This document shows, in pieces, positions 47,986-56,530 of a DNA stretch of 64,000 bases (its first letter is position 1; every line of letters begins with the position of its first letter). A model generated the notes under the pieces. The model saw only the letters and a list, made by a program, of their open reading frames with translations. It had not been told where the DNA came from and ran no database searches. The translations under genes were made by a program, and so were the position numbers. The DNA is from Stenotrophomonas maltophilia (GTDB lineage Bacteria > Pseudomonadota > Gammaproteobacteria > Xanthomonadales > Xanthomonadaceae), in the NCBI RefSeq assembly GCF_900186865.1, contig NZ_LT906480.1, positions 3,738,001 through 3,802,000 on the forward strand, read 5' to 3'.

Positions 47986-50900
47986 TCAAGTTGTGGTCTG
48001 TCGTTTGGCGCGAGCCTGGATGATCGCTGCCACCAGCATGTCGCCGGTCACCGGCTTGCGCAGGAAACCATCGAAACCGGCAGCGAGCACCTGCGATTCG
48101 GCATACGCATCGGAGCGGGCGGTCACCGCCACCAGTGGCAGTTCGTAGCCCAGGGTGCGCAGCTGGCGGGCGATCGCAGTGCCGTCCAGCGCAGGCAGGT
48201 CGAGATCGAGCAGGCCGACATCGAAGCCGTCGGTAGCGATCTCCGACAAAGCCCCCAGGCCATGCAGCACATGCACCACCTCATGGCCGCGGCTGCGCAG
48301 CAGGCCGGCGATGACCTCGGCCACGGTGGCATCGTCCTCCACCAGCAGGATGCGCAGTGGCGGCAGCATCGGCAGTGTCGGCGCTTCGCCCGTGGCGGCT
48401 GCCTGCCGGGTCCAGGGCAGCGGCAACCGCACCCGGAAACGCGCGCCCTTGCCTGGCTGGCTGTCCACTTCGATGCGCCCGCCCATCGCCACGGCCAGCT
48501 CCTGGCAGATCGCCAGGCCCAGCCCGCTTCCACCATAGCGCGAGGCCGTGCGCGGCCCCTCCGCCTGTTCGAATCGGTGGAACAGCCGCTCCTGCTGCTC
48601 GGCATTGATACCCGGACCACTGTCGTGCACTTCGAAGCAGAGACCGCCGCCGTTCTCTTCCAGGTGCACGGCCAGGCCGACATGACCGCGCTCGGTGAAC
48701 TTGATGGCATTGCCCAGCAGGTTGAGCAGGATCTGCCGCACGCGCATCTCGTCGCCACTGATGCTGATCGGGCCGGGCGGATCGTCGCCACGCTGGAAAT
48801 CCAGCTTGCGCTGTTTGGCCATGGGCTGCATCAGCGCCTGCACCTGGTCGAGCAGTCCGGCCAGGTCGAACGGACGCAGATCCAGCTCCAGTCGACCGGC
48901 TTCGATGCGCGCGAGGTCCAGCGCATCGTTGACCAACCGCAGCAGATGGCTGCCGGCCTGCTGGATGGAGCCGGCATAGCTGCGCTGCACCGGGTCCAGC
49001 GGTGTGGCCAGCAGCAACTCGCTCATGCCAAGCACGCCGGTCATCGGCGTGCGGACTTCATGCCCCAGCGTGGCCAGGAACCGGCTCTTGGCCTGCGAGG
49101 CCTGTTCGGCCAGCTCCTGCTTGTGCACGGTCAGCTGCCATTGCTGGCGACGGCGCAGGCGCGCACGGATCGACCAGACCAGGACGAGCAGCAGCAGCGA
49201 ACCGATCAGGATGTAGCCGAAGATCGCCATGCCGCTGCGCCACCAGGGTGGCAGCACCTTCACCTGCAGCTGCTGCGAAGGCGTCCATGCACCATTGGCG
49301 GTGGCCGCCTGCACTTCGATGACGTAGCTGCCGGTCGGCAGTCGCGACAGCGTGCGCTGGCCGTCGCCGCCCTGCTCCACCCAGTTCTGGTCATACCCGC
49401 GTACCCGGAAGCGATAGCGGTTGCCCTGGGGATTGGCATACGACAACAACCGCGCATCGATCTGCAGGTCGCGATCATCCGGTCCCAGCAGCAGGGTGCC
49501 GGTGTTCGGCAGCGGCTGCCAGCCGCGTGCATCGTCGCGGCGCACGCGCACCTCGGCAATCACCAGCGACGACCCGGGCAGCACCACGTCGTCGGCATTC
49601 ACGTCGAATGCAACCAGGCCGGTCTGGGCGACGGCCAGAACGCGACCATCGGCATTCACCGCTGGCGGCCGGCTGGTGAACTCGGCATCGGACAGGCCAT
49701 CGCGTTCATTGAACAACTGCAGGCGTCGTGCTTTCGGGTCCCAGCGCAGCAGGCCGCGCGGCGTGGTCGCCCACACCCGGCCATTGTCGGCCAATGCCAG
49801 GCCCCCCATGCTGACCGGCGGCACACCGGCGCTTCCATCAATGCGCTGGATCAGGCGCAGGCTCATGCCATCCCACTGGTAGCGCTCCAGCGCGCCCTGG
49901 CGGGCCAGCCACAACTGCTGCGGATCCACCCACACCAGGTCGTAGATCAGCCCGCGCGAGACCCCCGGCACCGCTTCGAAGCGACCGGCCTGCTCACGCC
50001 AGATGCCCATGTCGCCCATCACCCATGCCTTGCCATGGGCATCGAAGCGGATCTGCTCGATGGGTGAGTCGGCCGCCTTGCGGAAATCGTCGAGAGGATA
50101 GCTGCGCAGCACCCGGCCCTCCGCACTGCGCTGCTGCAGGCCCAGGTTCATCACCGAAAGCCAGACCGTGCCATCGGGTGCCTGCCGCATCAGGTCGATG
50201 CGCTGGCGCAGATCGGCGCCTCCACCAATGTGCCAGTCGTGCAGCGCGCGGGTGGCCGGGTCATACACGCTGATGCGGCCGGCACGCCCCAGCCACAGGC
50301 GCCCGTCCGACCGCGGCAGTACCGACCACACCGCACCGCTGCCGATCTCGCGGTCGCTGGCCAGCAGGCGCAACGTGCCATGCGCGTCCAGCTGATACAC
50401 GCCGTGCGCCGAACCCACGTAGTAGTTCTGGCCATCACTGGCCGCGCCCAGCAGGTACTGGCTGTCCAGCGGCTTGCCATCGAGCTGGTTCCAGATCGAG
50501 AAGCGGCGCCAGTCCGGCGGGAGGTAGGCCAGTCCCTGGGTCAGCAGGGCGACCCACAATCCGCCTTCATGGTCCTGCAGCAGATCGAGCACACCGCTCT
50601 GTGCAGTGAGGAAACCACTGCCGCGGTCGCCGTCGAGCCGCCATAGCGCACTTGCGTCGCCACGCAGCAGGCCATCGGACGTGCCCGCCCAGTAGCCGCC
50701 CTGGCGATCGGCCAGCACCAGCGCCGAGCGCAGGCCGGCGCTGTCGCTCCAGCGCGGACGACTGACCCGGTCCTGCGCATCGATGCGATACAGGCCATCG
50801 TTCTGGCTGCCGACCCAGATCGAGCCATCCGGATCGCGGCTCATCCGCAGCACGCTCAATGCGCCCAGCGCGTGCGGTGCCACGGGCTCGAAGTCACGGC

Positions 50901-51528
50901 CATTCCAGCGTGCGACGCCGGCCTCGGTACCGATCCACAGGCGCCCCCGCGCATCGACCAGACTGCTGTAGATGGTGTTGCTGGGCAGGCCGTCGGCACG
51001 GGCCGGGTCGTGCTTGAAGAAGCGCAGACTGCCGTCCTCCCCGAACCGGCAGATACCCTGGCTGCTGGTGCCGATCCACAACGCATCCCCGGCGTAGGCC
51101 AGCGTCCAGAACTGGCCCAGGCACGGACCATTGACCGCATCGAAGGTCTTGAACCGCTCGCGGTCGGCATCCAGGCGGGCCACGCCCTTGCCATTGATGC
51201 CCACCCACACACGGTCCAGCGGATCGACCAGCAGGGTCTCGATCTCGTTGCCGGGCAACGAGCCGGGCTGTTCCGGGTCATGTTCCCAGACCCGCAGCGA
51301 GCTGCCGTCGTAGCGCACCAGACCGCCATCGGTTGCGGCCCAGACATGGCCCTGGCGGTCCTCGGCCAGCGCCAGCACCATGCGCGAAGGCATGCCTTCG
51401 GCGGCACCGAAGCGCCGCAGGCGTGGTGTTTCTGCCATGTCCAGGGCTGCAGCCGCCGTGGCAGACGCCAACAGCAGCAGCCCCGTTGCCGCGATGCCCA
51501 GGCACCACAGGCGCCAGCTGCTCGTCAT
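47986..51528 (-). CDS. Hybrid sensor histidine kinase/response regulator with beta-propeller sensor (paralogue)
   Basis: 1180 residues with the same architecture as the downstream gene: signal peptide about 1-28, propeller repeats ([31 protein letters not shown]), Y_Y_Y ([17 protein letters not shown]), TM helix ([20 protein letters not shown]), HisKA with His823 in [15 protein letters not shown], HATPase_c ([20 protein letters not shown]) and a receiver with [10 protein letters not shown]. The kinase and receiver parts are much more alike between the two than the propellers, as expected after duplication and sensor divergence. First gene of the leftward pair. Confidence 0.92.
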   Translation of the reverse strand: MTSSWRLWCLGIAATGLLLLASATAAAALDMAETPRLRRFGAAEGMPSRMVLALAEDRQGHVWAATDGGLVRYDGSSLRVWEHDPEQPGSLPGNEIETLLVDPLDRVWVGINGKGVARLDADRERFKTFDAVNGPCLGQFWTLAYAGDALWIGTSSQGICRFGEDGSLRFFKHDPARADGLPSNTIYSSLVDARGRLWIGTEAGVARWNGRDFEPVAPHALGALSVLRMSRDPDGSIWVGSQNDGLYRIDAQDRVSRPRWSDSAGLRSALVLADRQGGYWAGTSDGLLRGDASALWRLDGDRGSGFLTAQSGVLDLLQDHEGGLWVALLTQGLAYLPPDWRRFSIWNQLDGKPLDSQYLLGAASDGQNYYVGSAHGVYQLDAHGTLRLLASDREIGSGAVWSVLPRSDGRLWLGRAGRISVYDPATRALHDWHIGGGADLRQRIDLMRQAPDGTVWLSVMNLGLQQRSAEGRVLRSYPLDDFRKAADSPIEQIRFDAHGKAWVMGDMGIWREQAGRFEAVPGVSRGLIYDLVWVDPQQLWLARQGALERYQWDGMSLRLIQRIDGSAGVPPVSMGGLALADNGRVWATTPRGLLRWDPKARRLQLFNERDGLSDAEFTSRPPAVNADGRVLAVAQTGLVAFDVNADDVVLPGSSLVIAEVRVRRDDARGWQPLPNTGTLLLGPDDRDLQIDARLLSYANPQGNRYRFRVRGYDQNWVEQGGDGQRTLSRLPTGSYVIEVQAATANGAWTPSQQLQVKVLPPWWRSGMAIFGYILIGSLLLLVLVWSIRARLRRRQQWQLTVHKQELAEQASQAKSRFLATLGHEVRTPMTGVLGMSELLLATPLDPVQRSYAGSIQQAGSHLLRLVNDALDLARIEAGRLELDLRPFDLAGLLDQVQALMQPMAKQRKLDFQRGDDPPGPISISGDEMRVRQILLNLLGNAIKFTERGHVGLAVHLEENGGGLCFEVHDSGPGINAEQQERLFHRFEQAEGPRTASRYGGSGLGLAICQELAVAMGGRIEVDSQPGKGARFRVRLPLPWTRQAAATGEAPTLPMLPPLRILLVEDDATVAEVIAGLLRSRGHEVVHVLHGLGALSEIATDGFDVGLLDLDLPALDGTAIARQLRTLGYELPLVAVTARSDAYAESQVLAAGFDGFLRKPVTGDMLVAAIIQARAKRQTTT

Positions 51529-51572
51529 CCTGAACCCCCTGTCCTGTCCCGATTGTCACACAGGGCCGGGGT

Positions 51573-51629
51573 CATGGCTGCAACAGCCTGTTGCCGGGGG
51601 CAGGACCACCACGAACTGTTGCAGCCATG
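51573..51629. promoter_or_regulatory. 14-bp perfect inverted repeat in divergent control region
   Basis: CATGGCTGCAACAG (51573-51586) and CTGTTGCAGCCATG (51616-51629), 29 bases apart, with another CTGTTGC directly after the first arm. They lie between the sensor-kinase gene and the yceI operon, which are read in opposite directions. They could be regulator sites or a stem-loop. A TATGAT (-10 like) at 51657-51662 faces yceI. Confidence 0.5.
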
Positions 51630-51693
51630 CACGCATCCTTGGCAGGGGCCTGTGCGTATGATCACAGCGTCCCCCTTCCGGAGCCCGCCATCG

Positions 51694-52326
51694 ATGCGTC
51701 CCTGCCTGGCCCTGCTGCCGATGCTGCTCGCCACCGCTCCCGCCTGGGCGGATGCAGATACCTATCGCCTCGATCCGGTGCACACGCGTGTGCTGTTCAG
51801 CATCGACCACGCGGGCTACTCGCAGGCGATGGGCACGGTCTCCGGCAGTGAGGGCCGGCTGCAGTTCGATCCCGACAACTGGCGCGAAGCCACGTTGGAC
51901 GTCGAAGTCCCCGTGTCGCGATTGGACCTTGGTGACGCCAAATGGAACCAGGCCACGCTGGCCCGCAGCCTTCTGGATGGCGAGCGTTTCCCGAAGGCAC
52001 ATTTCGTCTCCAGCCGGGTCGAACCGATCGATGCCAGGCGCGCCCACGTGATCGGCACCCTGACCCTGCGCGGGGTCAGCCAGGAGATCACGCTGGACGT
52101 GACCCTCAACGCCATCAAGCGCTACCCCCTCCCCCCGTTCCGACGCACCGCCGGTTTTTCCGCCAGCACCACGCTGAGCCGGCGCGCGTTCGGCATCACC
52201 GCCTGGCCGGGCGTCATCGGTGATGCAGTACAGCTGAGGATCGAGGCTGAAGCCACCCTCGACCGCAGCGACGCCCCGGGAACTCCCGCTCCCGTTCCAC
52301 ACTCCGACCCCAAGACGGCCCCCTAG
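51694..52326 (+). CDS. YceI-family periplasmic lipid-binding protein
   Basis: 210 residues. Signal peptide about 1-19 (LALLPMLLATAPAWA) and YceI lipocalin-like beta barrel: YRLDPVHTRVLFSIDHAGYS, HFVSSRVEPIDARR, LTLRGVSQEITLDVTLN. The family binds isoprenoid-like or polyprenyl lipids in the periplasm. It begins an operon with a cytochrome b561 gene (10-bp gap) and a second yceI gene. Confidence 0.9.
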   Translation: MRPCLALLPMLLATAPAWADADTYRLDPVHTRVLFSIDHAGYSQAMGTVSGSEGRLQFDPDNWREATLDVEVPVSRLDLGDAKWNQATLARSLLDGERFPKAHFVSSRVEPIDARRAHVIGTLTLRGVSQEITLDVTLNAIKRYPLPPFRRTAGFSASTTLSRRAFGITAWPGVIGDAVQLRIEAEATLDRSDAPGTPAPVPHSDPKTAP

Positions 52327-52336
52327 AGGACCCTTC

Positions 52337-52909
52337 ATGACCGCCAAGAACACCCCCGCCGCCTGGGGGAGTGTCAGCCAGATCCTGCATTGGTTGATCG
52401 CATTGCTGATCCTCGCCCTGGGCGTGGTCGGCCTGACCATGGGCGAACTGCCCAAGACCCCCAAGTATTTCTGGGTCTATACCGCGCACAAGTCGATCGG
52501 CATCACCGTGCTGGCGCTCGTGCTCTTCCGCCTCGGCTGGCGCCTGTATGCCGGTGCCCCCAAGCCGGTGCCGGGCGTGCCCAGCTGGCAGGAACGCATC
52601 GCCAGTGCCACCCACGTGCTGCTGTATGTGCTGATGTTCGCCATCCCACTGTCGGGCTGGCTGTACGACTCGGCCAGCGGCCTGCGCCCGTTCCGCTGGT
52701 TCGGCCTGGTCGACGTGCCCAAGCTGAGCGGTCCCGACCCGCAGGTGGTCGCGGTATCGCATGCCATCCACGAGTACGGCTTCTGGCTGTTGATCGCGGT
52801 GGTGCTGGCCCATGCCGGCGCTGCCTTCTACCACCACCTGTTCCAGCGCGATGCGACCTTGTCCCGCATGTTGCCGCGCGGCTGGCTTGCCTCCCCTCAG
52901 AAGGACTGA
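52337..52909 (+). CDS. Cytochrome b561 family protein
   Basis: 190 residues with four membrane helices. Heme-ligand candidates are HW in ISQILHWLIALLILALGVV, HKS in YTAHKSIGITVLALVLFRLG, and His in ATHVLLYVLMFAIPLSGWLY and VLAHAGAAFYHHLFQRD. Likely moves electrons from the quinone pool to the periplasmic side. It lies between two yceI genes (10 bp and 3 bp gaps), a recurring arrangement in which the YceI proteins may carry a lipid electron carrier; that is inference. Confidence 0.92.
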   Translation: MTAKNTPAAWGSVSQILHWLIALLILALGVVGLTMGELPKTPKYFWVYTAHKSIGITVLALVLFRLGWRLYAGAPKPVPGVPSWQERIASATHVLLYVLMFAIPLSGWLYDSASGLRPFRWFGLVDVPKLSGPDPQVVAVSHAIHEYGFWLLIAVVLAHAGAAFYHHLFQRDATLSRMLPRGWLASPQKD

Positions 52910-52912
52910 CCG

Positions 52913-53485
52913 ATGAACCTGAAACTGACCACTCCGGCCGCCGTGGCCGCCGCCCTGGCCGGCATGCTGGCCACCACCCCGGTGTTCGCCGCCGACTACG
53001 CACAGGCGCCCGGCGCCGGCTCGATCCTGGTGTTCGCCACCAAGTACGACGGCGAAGTGTTCACCGGCAGCTTCCCGGGCTTTGCCACCAAGCTCAGCTT
53101 CGACCCGGCCAATCCGGCCGCCGGTTCGCTGGACGTGGTGATCCCGCTGGCCGGCGCCAAGAGCGGCAACAGCGACCGTGACTCGACCCTGCAGACCGCC
53201 GACTTCTTCAATGTTGGCAAGTTCGCCACCGCACGCTACACCGCCAAGGGCTTCCGCGCGGTGGGCAATGACCAGTTCGCCGCCGATGGCACACTGGAGC
53301 TGCGAGGCGTCAGCAAGCCGGTCACCCTCACCTTCACCTGGAAGCCGGGCACCCAGCCGGTGCTGACCGGCAAGGCCACGGTCAAGCGGCTGGACTTCGG
53401 CGTCGGCGGCGGCGACTGGGCCGACACCAAGACCATCCCGGACGAAACCGCGATCAGCACGATCGTGAAGTTCGACGCGAAATAA
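52913..53485 (+). CDS. YceI-family periplasmic protein
   Basis: 190 residues. Signal peptide about 1-24 (AAALAGMLATTPVFAADYAQ). YceI fold: GSILVFATKYDGEVFTGSFP, ARYTAKGFRAVGNDQFAADG, LELRGVSKPVTLTFTW and KRLDFGVGGGDWAD. It is shorter and divergent in sequence from the first yceI of the operon. Starts 3 bases after the cytochrome b561 gene. Confidence 0.92.
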   Translation: MNLKLTTPAAVAAALAGMLATTPVFAADYAQAPGAGSILVFATKYDGEVFTGSFPGFATKLSFDPANPAAGSLDVVIPLAGAKSGNSDRDSTLQTADFFNVGKFATARYTAKGFRAVGNDQFAADGTLELRGVSKPVTLTFTWKPGTQPVLTGKATVKRLDFGVGGGDWADTKTIPDETAISTIVKFDAK

Positions 53486-53495
53486 ACCGCCTCTG

Positions 53496-53560
53496 GTAGT
53501 GTCGGCCGCTGGCCGGCATCACTGGGCATCGCGGGGTTGCCGGCCAACGGCCGGCACTAC
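53496..53560. repeat. Inverted pair of GTAG (SMAG) repeats
   Basis: GTAGTGTCGGCCGCTGGCCG... (53496-53519) and GTTGCCGGCCAACGGCCGGC...ending CTAC (53536-53560). Both carry base changes relative to the common unit. Located at the 3' ends of the convergent yceI and glutaredoxin-like genes. Confidence 0.85.
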
Positions 53561-53787
53561 CGGTCGACGGCCAGCCAGGCTTGGACCGTGGCCGCGTCGA
53601 ACGGCCAGTCCAGCTCACGACCGCCAGTCTCGTCACGCAGCACCGGCACCCGCGCGCCGTAGCGCGCTTCCAGCGCAGGCTGATCGTCCAGGAACACCGA
53701 TTCGAACTCCGGTGCCCGCGCCTTGGCCAGCTCGGCCAGGGCCATGTCGCACAGGTGGCAGTCATCGCGCTGGAACAGGGTCAACAC
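53557..53787 (-). CDS. Glutaredoxin-like protein (DUF836 type)
   Basis: About 76 residues. LTLFQRDDCHLCDMALAELA has a CxxC (DDCHLC) at the right place near the N-terminus, followed by VPVLRDETGGRELDWPFDAA typical of this small thioredoxin-fold family. I set the start at GTG (53787) with GAGGGAG upstream; longer readings to 53889 or 54027 would overlap sdaA and its promoter. Probably a thiol-disulfide exchange protein; partner unknown. The stop end overlaps the neighbouring repeat by 4 bases. Confidence 0.8.
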   Translation of the reverse strand: MLTLFQRDDCHLCDMALAELAKARAPEFESVFLDDQPALEARYGARVPVLRDETGGRELDWPFDAATVQAWLAVDR

Positions 53788-53842
53788 CGGTTTTGCTCCC
53801 TCTGCCGAAATGCTGCGCCGCAGCCATGGAAGTGCGGCATGA

Positions 53843-53859
53843 ACCGCTAGAATAGCGGT
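53843..53859. promoter_or_regulatory. Dyad ACCGCTA-GAA-TAGCGGT over a -10-like TAGAAT before sdaA
   Basis: A perfect 7-bp inverted repeat with a 3-base centre, about 30-45 bases upstream of the sdaA start. It contains TAGAAT, a plausible -10 element. Such a dyad over a promoter is a typical repressor site; the regulator is not known. Confidence 0.5.
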
Positions 53860-53887
53860 CTCCTCCGGTACCCGCAGTACGGCAACC

Positions 53888-55270
53888 ATGGCTGTCAGCA
53901 CGTTCGACGTTTTCAAGATCGGCATTGGCCCGAGCTCCTCGCACACCGTCGGGCCGATGAAGGCCGCCGAGCGATTCATCCATCGCTGGCTGCTTGACCC
54001 GGGCCGCCTGCACGAGGTCGCGCGCATCCGCGCCGATGTCTATGGCTCGCTGGCGCTGACCGGCCGCGGCCATGGCACCGACAAGGCGATCCTGCTGGGC
54101 CTGGAAGGCCAGCGGCCGAACCTGATCGATCCGGACATCATTCCGGCCACCCTGGAGCGCATCCGCAGCAGCAAGCGCATCCAGCTGATGGGCCAGCACG
54201 AGATCGCCTTCGACGAGAAGCGCGACCTCGGCATGAACAAGCGCCAGAAGCTGCCGTACCACACCAACGGCATGCGCTTCACCGCGTACAACGCCGAGGA
54301 CGAGGTGATCGCCACCCGCGATTACTACTCGGTCGGTGGCGGCTTCGTGGTCAACCAGGATGATGCAGCCGATGACCGCATCGTGCCCGACGAAACCCCG
54401 CTGCCCTACCCGTTCAAGAGCGGCGACGAGCTGCTGGCACAGACCGCGCGCAGCGGCCTGAGCATTGCCCAGCTGATGTTCGAGAACGAGAAGTGCTGGC
54501 GCAGCGAAGACGAGATCCGCGCCAACCTGCGCGAGATCTGGAGTGCGATGCAGTCGTGCGTGGCGCGCGGCATCCGCGAGGAAGGCGTGCTGCCGGGTGG
54601 CCTGAAGGTCGGCCGTCGTGCACCGGCGCTGTACCGCGAGCTGTCGTCGAAGCCGGAAGCAGCGATGCGCGATCCGCTGACCACGCTGGACTGGGTCAAC
54701 CTGTACGCGCTGGCGGTGAACGAAGAGAACGCCGCCGGTGGTCGTGTGGTGACTGCGCCGACCAACGGCGCTGCCGGCGTGCTGCCGGCGGTGCTGCATT
54801 ACTTCGACCGTTTCTGCCCCGGCGCCAACGAACAGCGCGTATTCGACTTCCTGCTGACCTCGGCAGCGATCGGCATCCTGTACAAGGAAAACGCCTCGAT
54901 CTCCGGCGCCGAAGTGGGCTGCCAGGGCGAAGTGGGCGTGGCCTGCTCGATGGCGGCCGGTGGCCTGGTCGCAGCGCTGGGTGGCAACCCGAGCCAGATC
55001 GAGAATGCCGCGGAAATCGGCATGGAACACAACCTCGGCCTGACCTGTGACCCGATCGGCGGGCTGGTGCAGATCCCCTGCATCGAACGCAATGCGATGG
55101 GCGCGGTGAAGGCGATCAATGCCTCGCGCATGGCGATGCGCGGCGACGGCAAGCACAAGGTGTCGCTGGACAAGGTGATCAAGACCATGCGCGATACCGG
55201 CCGCGACATGCAGGACAAGTACAAGGAAACCAGCCGTGGCGGCCTGGCGGTGAACGTCATCGAGTGTTGA
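53888..55270 (+). CDS. sdaA: L-serine ammonia-lyase (iron-sulfur type)
   Basis: 460 residues of the single-chain L-serine dehydratase family. N-terminal beta domain with [20 protein letters not shown]; catalytic domain with [40 protein letters not shown] and [20 protein letters not shown]. The cysteines in the last two motifs hold the [4Fe-4S] cluster. It converts serine to pyruvate and ammonia. A good terminator hairpin follows the stop. Confidence 0.96.
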   Translation: MAVSTFDVFKIGIGPSSSHTVGPMKAAERFIHRWLLDPGRLHEVARIRADVYGSLALTGRGHGTDKAILLGLEGQRPNLIDPDIIPATLERIRSSKRIQLMGQHEIAFDEKRDLGMNKRQKLPYHTNGMRFTAYNAEDEVIATRDYYSVGGGFVVNQDDAADDRIVPDETPLPYPFKSGDELLAQTARSGLSIAQLMFENEKCWRSEDEIRANLREIWSAMQSCVARGIREEGVLPGGLKVGRRAPALYRELSSKPEAAMRDPLTTLDWVNLYALAVNEENAAGGRVVTAPTNGAAGVLPAVLHYFDRFCPGANEQRVFDFLLTSAAIGILYKENASISGAEVGCQGEVGVACSMAAGGLVAALGGNPSQIENAAEIGMEHNLGLTCDPIGGLVQIPCIERNAMGAVKAINASRMAMRGDGKHKVSLDKVIKTMRDTGRDMQDKYKETSRGGLAVNVIEC

Positions 55271-55281
55271 GGTCGACCGGT

Positions 55282-55301
55282 CCCGGCGCGATGGCGCCGG
55301 G
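55282..55301 (+). terminator. Stem-loop after sdaA
   Basis: CCCGGCGC / GCGCCGGG around a 4-base loop, 12 bases after the sdaA stop. No long T-run, so strength is uncertain. Confidence 0.55.
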
Positions 55302-55307
55302 CCACAG

Positions 55308-55331
55308 GTAGAGTCGACCGTTGGTCGACTA
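55308..55331. repeat. GTAG repeat of the GTCGAC type
   Basis: GTAGAGTCGACCGTTGGTCG then ACTA: stem AGTCGACC / GGTCGACT, loop GTT... This is a complete unit next to the one interrupted by the insertion sequence. Confidence 0.75.
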
Positions 55332-55377
55332 TCGCGCGCAGCGCGGGATCTTCGCTCGTTGTGGGGAAGGTAGTCGA

Positions 55378-56322
55378 CTAACTGTGTAAACCCACCACGT
55401 TGTTCAGCAGGACTCTGGAAATAGGTGGCTGGCCACCGATCCCCATGTGAGGGCGGTGCCAGTTGTAGTGGTGCAGCCATTGGGTCAGCACGGAATTGCG
55501 CTGGTCCGAGGAGGCGTATTCGCGGGCGTAGGCCCATTCGCGCAGGCTGGTTTGGATGAAGCGCTCGGCTTTGCCATTGGTCCGCGGCGTGTAGGGCTTG
55601 GTTCTGATGTGCTTGATCCCAAGGGATTTGAGCAGCTTGGCAAAGGCGGTGGAGCGATAGCAGGCACCGTTGTCGGTCAGGATCCGCTTGAAGGTGATTC
55701 CCAGGCTGGCGTAGTACTGCAGAGCGCCCAGCAGCGCCTGGCAGGCGGTTTCGGCCTGTTCATTGGGGTGGACGCTGCTGAAGGCGACCCGGGAGTGATC
55801 GTCGATGGCCACGTGGACGTAGCCCCAGCCACCGCCAGCGGCGTTTCCCCGACGTTTGGCATCGGTTCTGTGCCCTGGCCGCTGGAAGTTGCCCAGCTTC
55901 TTGATGTCCAGGTGCAGCAGCCCTCCGGGCTGATCGTATTCGTATCGGATGACCTCCTTGGGCGGTTCAAGCCGACACAGCCGATTGAGGCCGTGGGCAC
56001 GCATCAGCCTTGAAATCGTACTGTGGCCGACCCCCAGCGCCTTGGAGATGGTCAGGTAGGTCTGCCGTTTACGGCGGTGCTCCTTGATTTGCTCGATTAC
56101 CGGAGCAGGTGTGGCATGCGGCGTCTGGTGAGGCCGTGAGCTGCGGTTTTCCAGCCCCGGTGCCCCGAACTGGCGGAATCGGGCCAGCCATTTGTAGGCC
56201 GTACGCACACTTACGCCGCATGCTTGGGCTGCTTCCTCTGGGCGCAGGCCCTCGTGGAGGATGCGGCGAATAAGAAGTGCTCGACTATGGACGGTCAAAC
56301 GGGCATTTTTATGGTGGTTCAT
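55378..56322 (-). CDS. IS481-family transposase
   Basis: 314 residues, intact. N-terminal HTH (LRPEEAAQACGVSVRTAYKW), then the DDE integrase core: first Asp in LLHLDIKKLGNF, second in RILTDNGACYR, Glu in TPRTNGKAERFIQT. The start at MNHHKNARL fits the family; an in-frame upstream Met at 56388 is unlikely. Its stop codon TAG (55380-55378) lies outside the element in the target duplication: the frame runs out of the right terminal repeat and is closed by the target sequence. Confidence 0.93.
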   Translation of the reverse strand: MNHHKNARLTVHSRALLIRRILHEGLRPEEAAQACGVSVRTAYKWLARFRQFGAPGLENRSSRPHQTPHATPAPVIEQIKEHRRKRQTYLTISKALGVGHSTISRLMRAHGLNRLCRLEPPKEVIRYEYDQPGGLLHLDIKKLGNFQRPGHRTDAKRRGNAAGGGWGYVHVAIDDHSRVAFSSVHPNEQAETACQALLGALQYYASLGITFKRILTDNGACYRSTAFAKLLKSLGIKHIRTKPYTPRTNGKAERFIQTSLREWAYAREYASSDQRNSVLTQWLHHYNWHRPHMGIGGQPPISRVLLNNVVGLHS

Positions 56323-56405
56323 CCGGGCTCTTTGGGGTCTGGAGAGGTGTGGTAACCACCATTTTCCAAAGATGTCCCGGATGAACAACGTACAGAGAGA
56401 TCACA
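55383..56405 (-). mobile_element. IS481-family insertion sequence, 1023 bp, with 6-bp target duplication
   Basis: Ends are imperfect inverted repeats both reading inward TGTG, then a shared ACGTTGTTCA after ten variable bases (19 of 29 positions match). The element is flanked on both sides by ACTAAC (55377-55382 and 56406-56411), a clean 6-bp target duplication similar to the NCTAGN target known for IS481. One intact transposase gene. Joining the flanks without the element recreates a perfect GTAG repeat stem-loop, so it inserted into the loop region of that repeat. The element looks recent and complete. Confidence 0.92.
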
Positions 56406-56410
56406 ACTAA

Positions 56411-56456
56411 CAGTCGACTCTACCCAGTCGACTCTACCCAGTCGACTCTACCCAGT
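56411..56456. repeat. Three tandem 14-bp copies of CAGTCGACTCTACC
   Basis: The unit starts at 56411, 56425 and 56439, with a partial fourth copy (CAGTCG) at 56453. The unit is half of the GTCGAC-type GTAG repeat, so it is a local tandem amplification of the repeat arm beside the insertion sequence. Confidence 0.85.
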
Positions 56457-56530
56457 CGCCCTTGCCCGGTCGGACGACACCGTCACTGCGTTCCGGTTAG
56501 GCTCGGGGCTCCCCTATCCAGGACCGCCCC

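Noticed and set aside
53788-54027. Longer reading of the glutaredoxin-like gene
   Set aside because: It would overlap the sdaA start and promoter; the family domain starts right after the GTG at 53787.
56411-56456. CRISPR-like short repeats
   Set aside because: The 14-bp units are directly adjacent with no spacers and match the arm of the GTAG repeat; no cas genes in the window.
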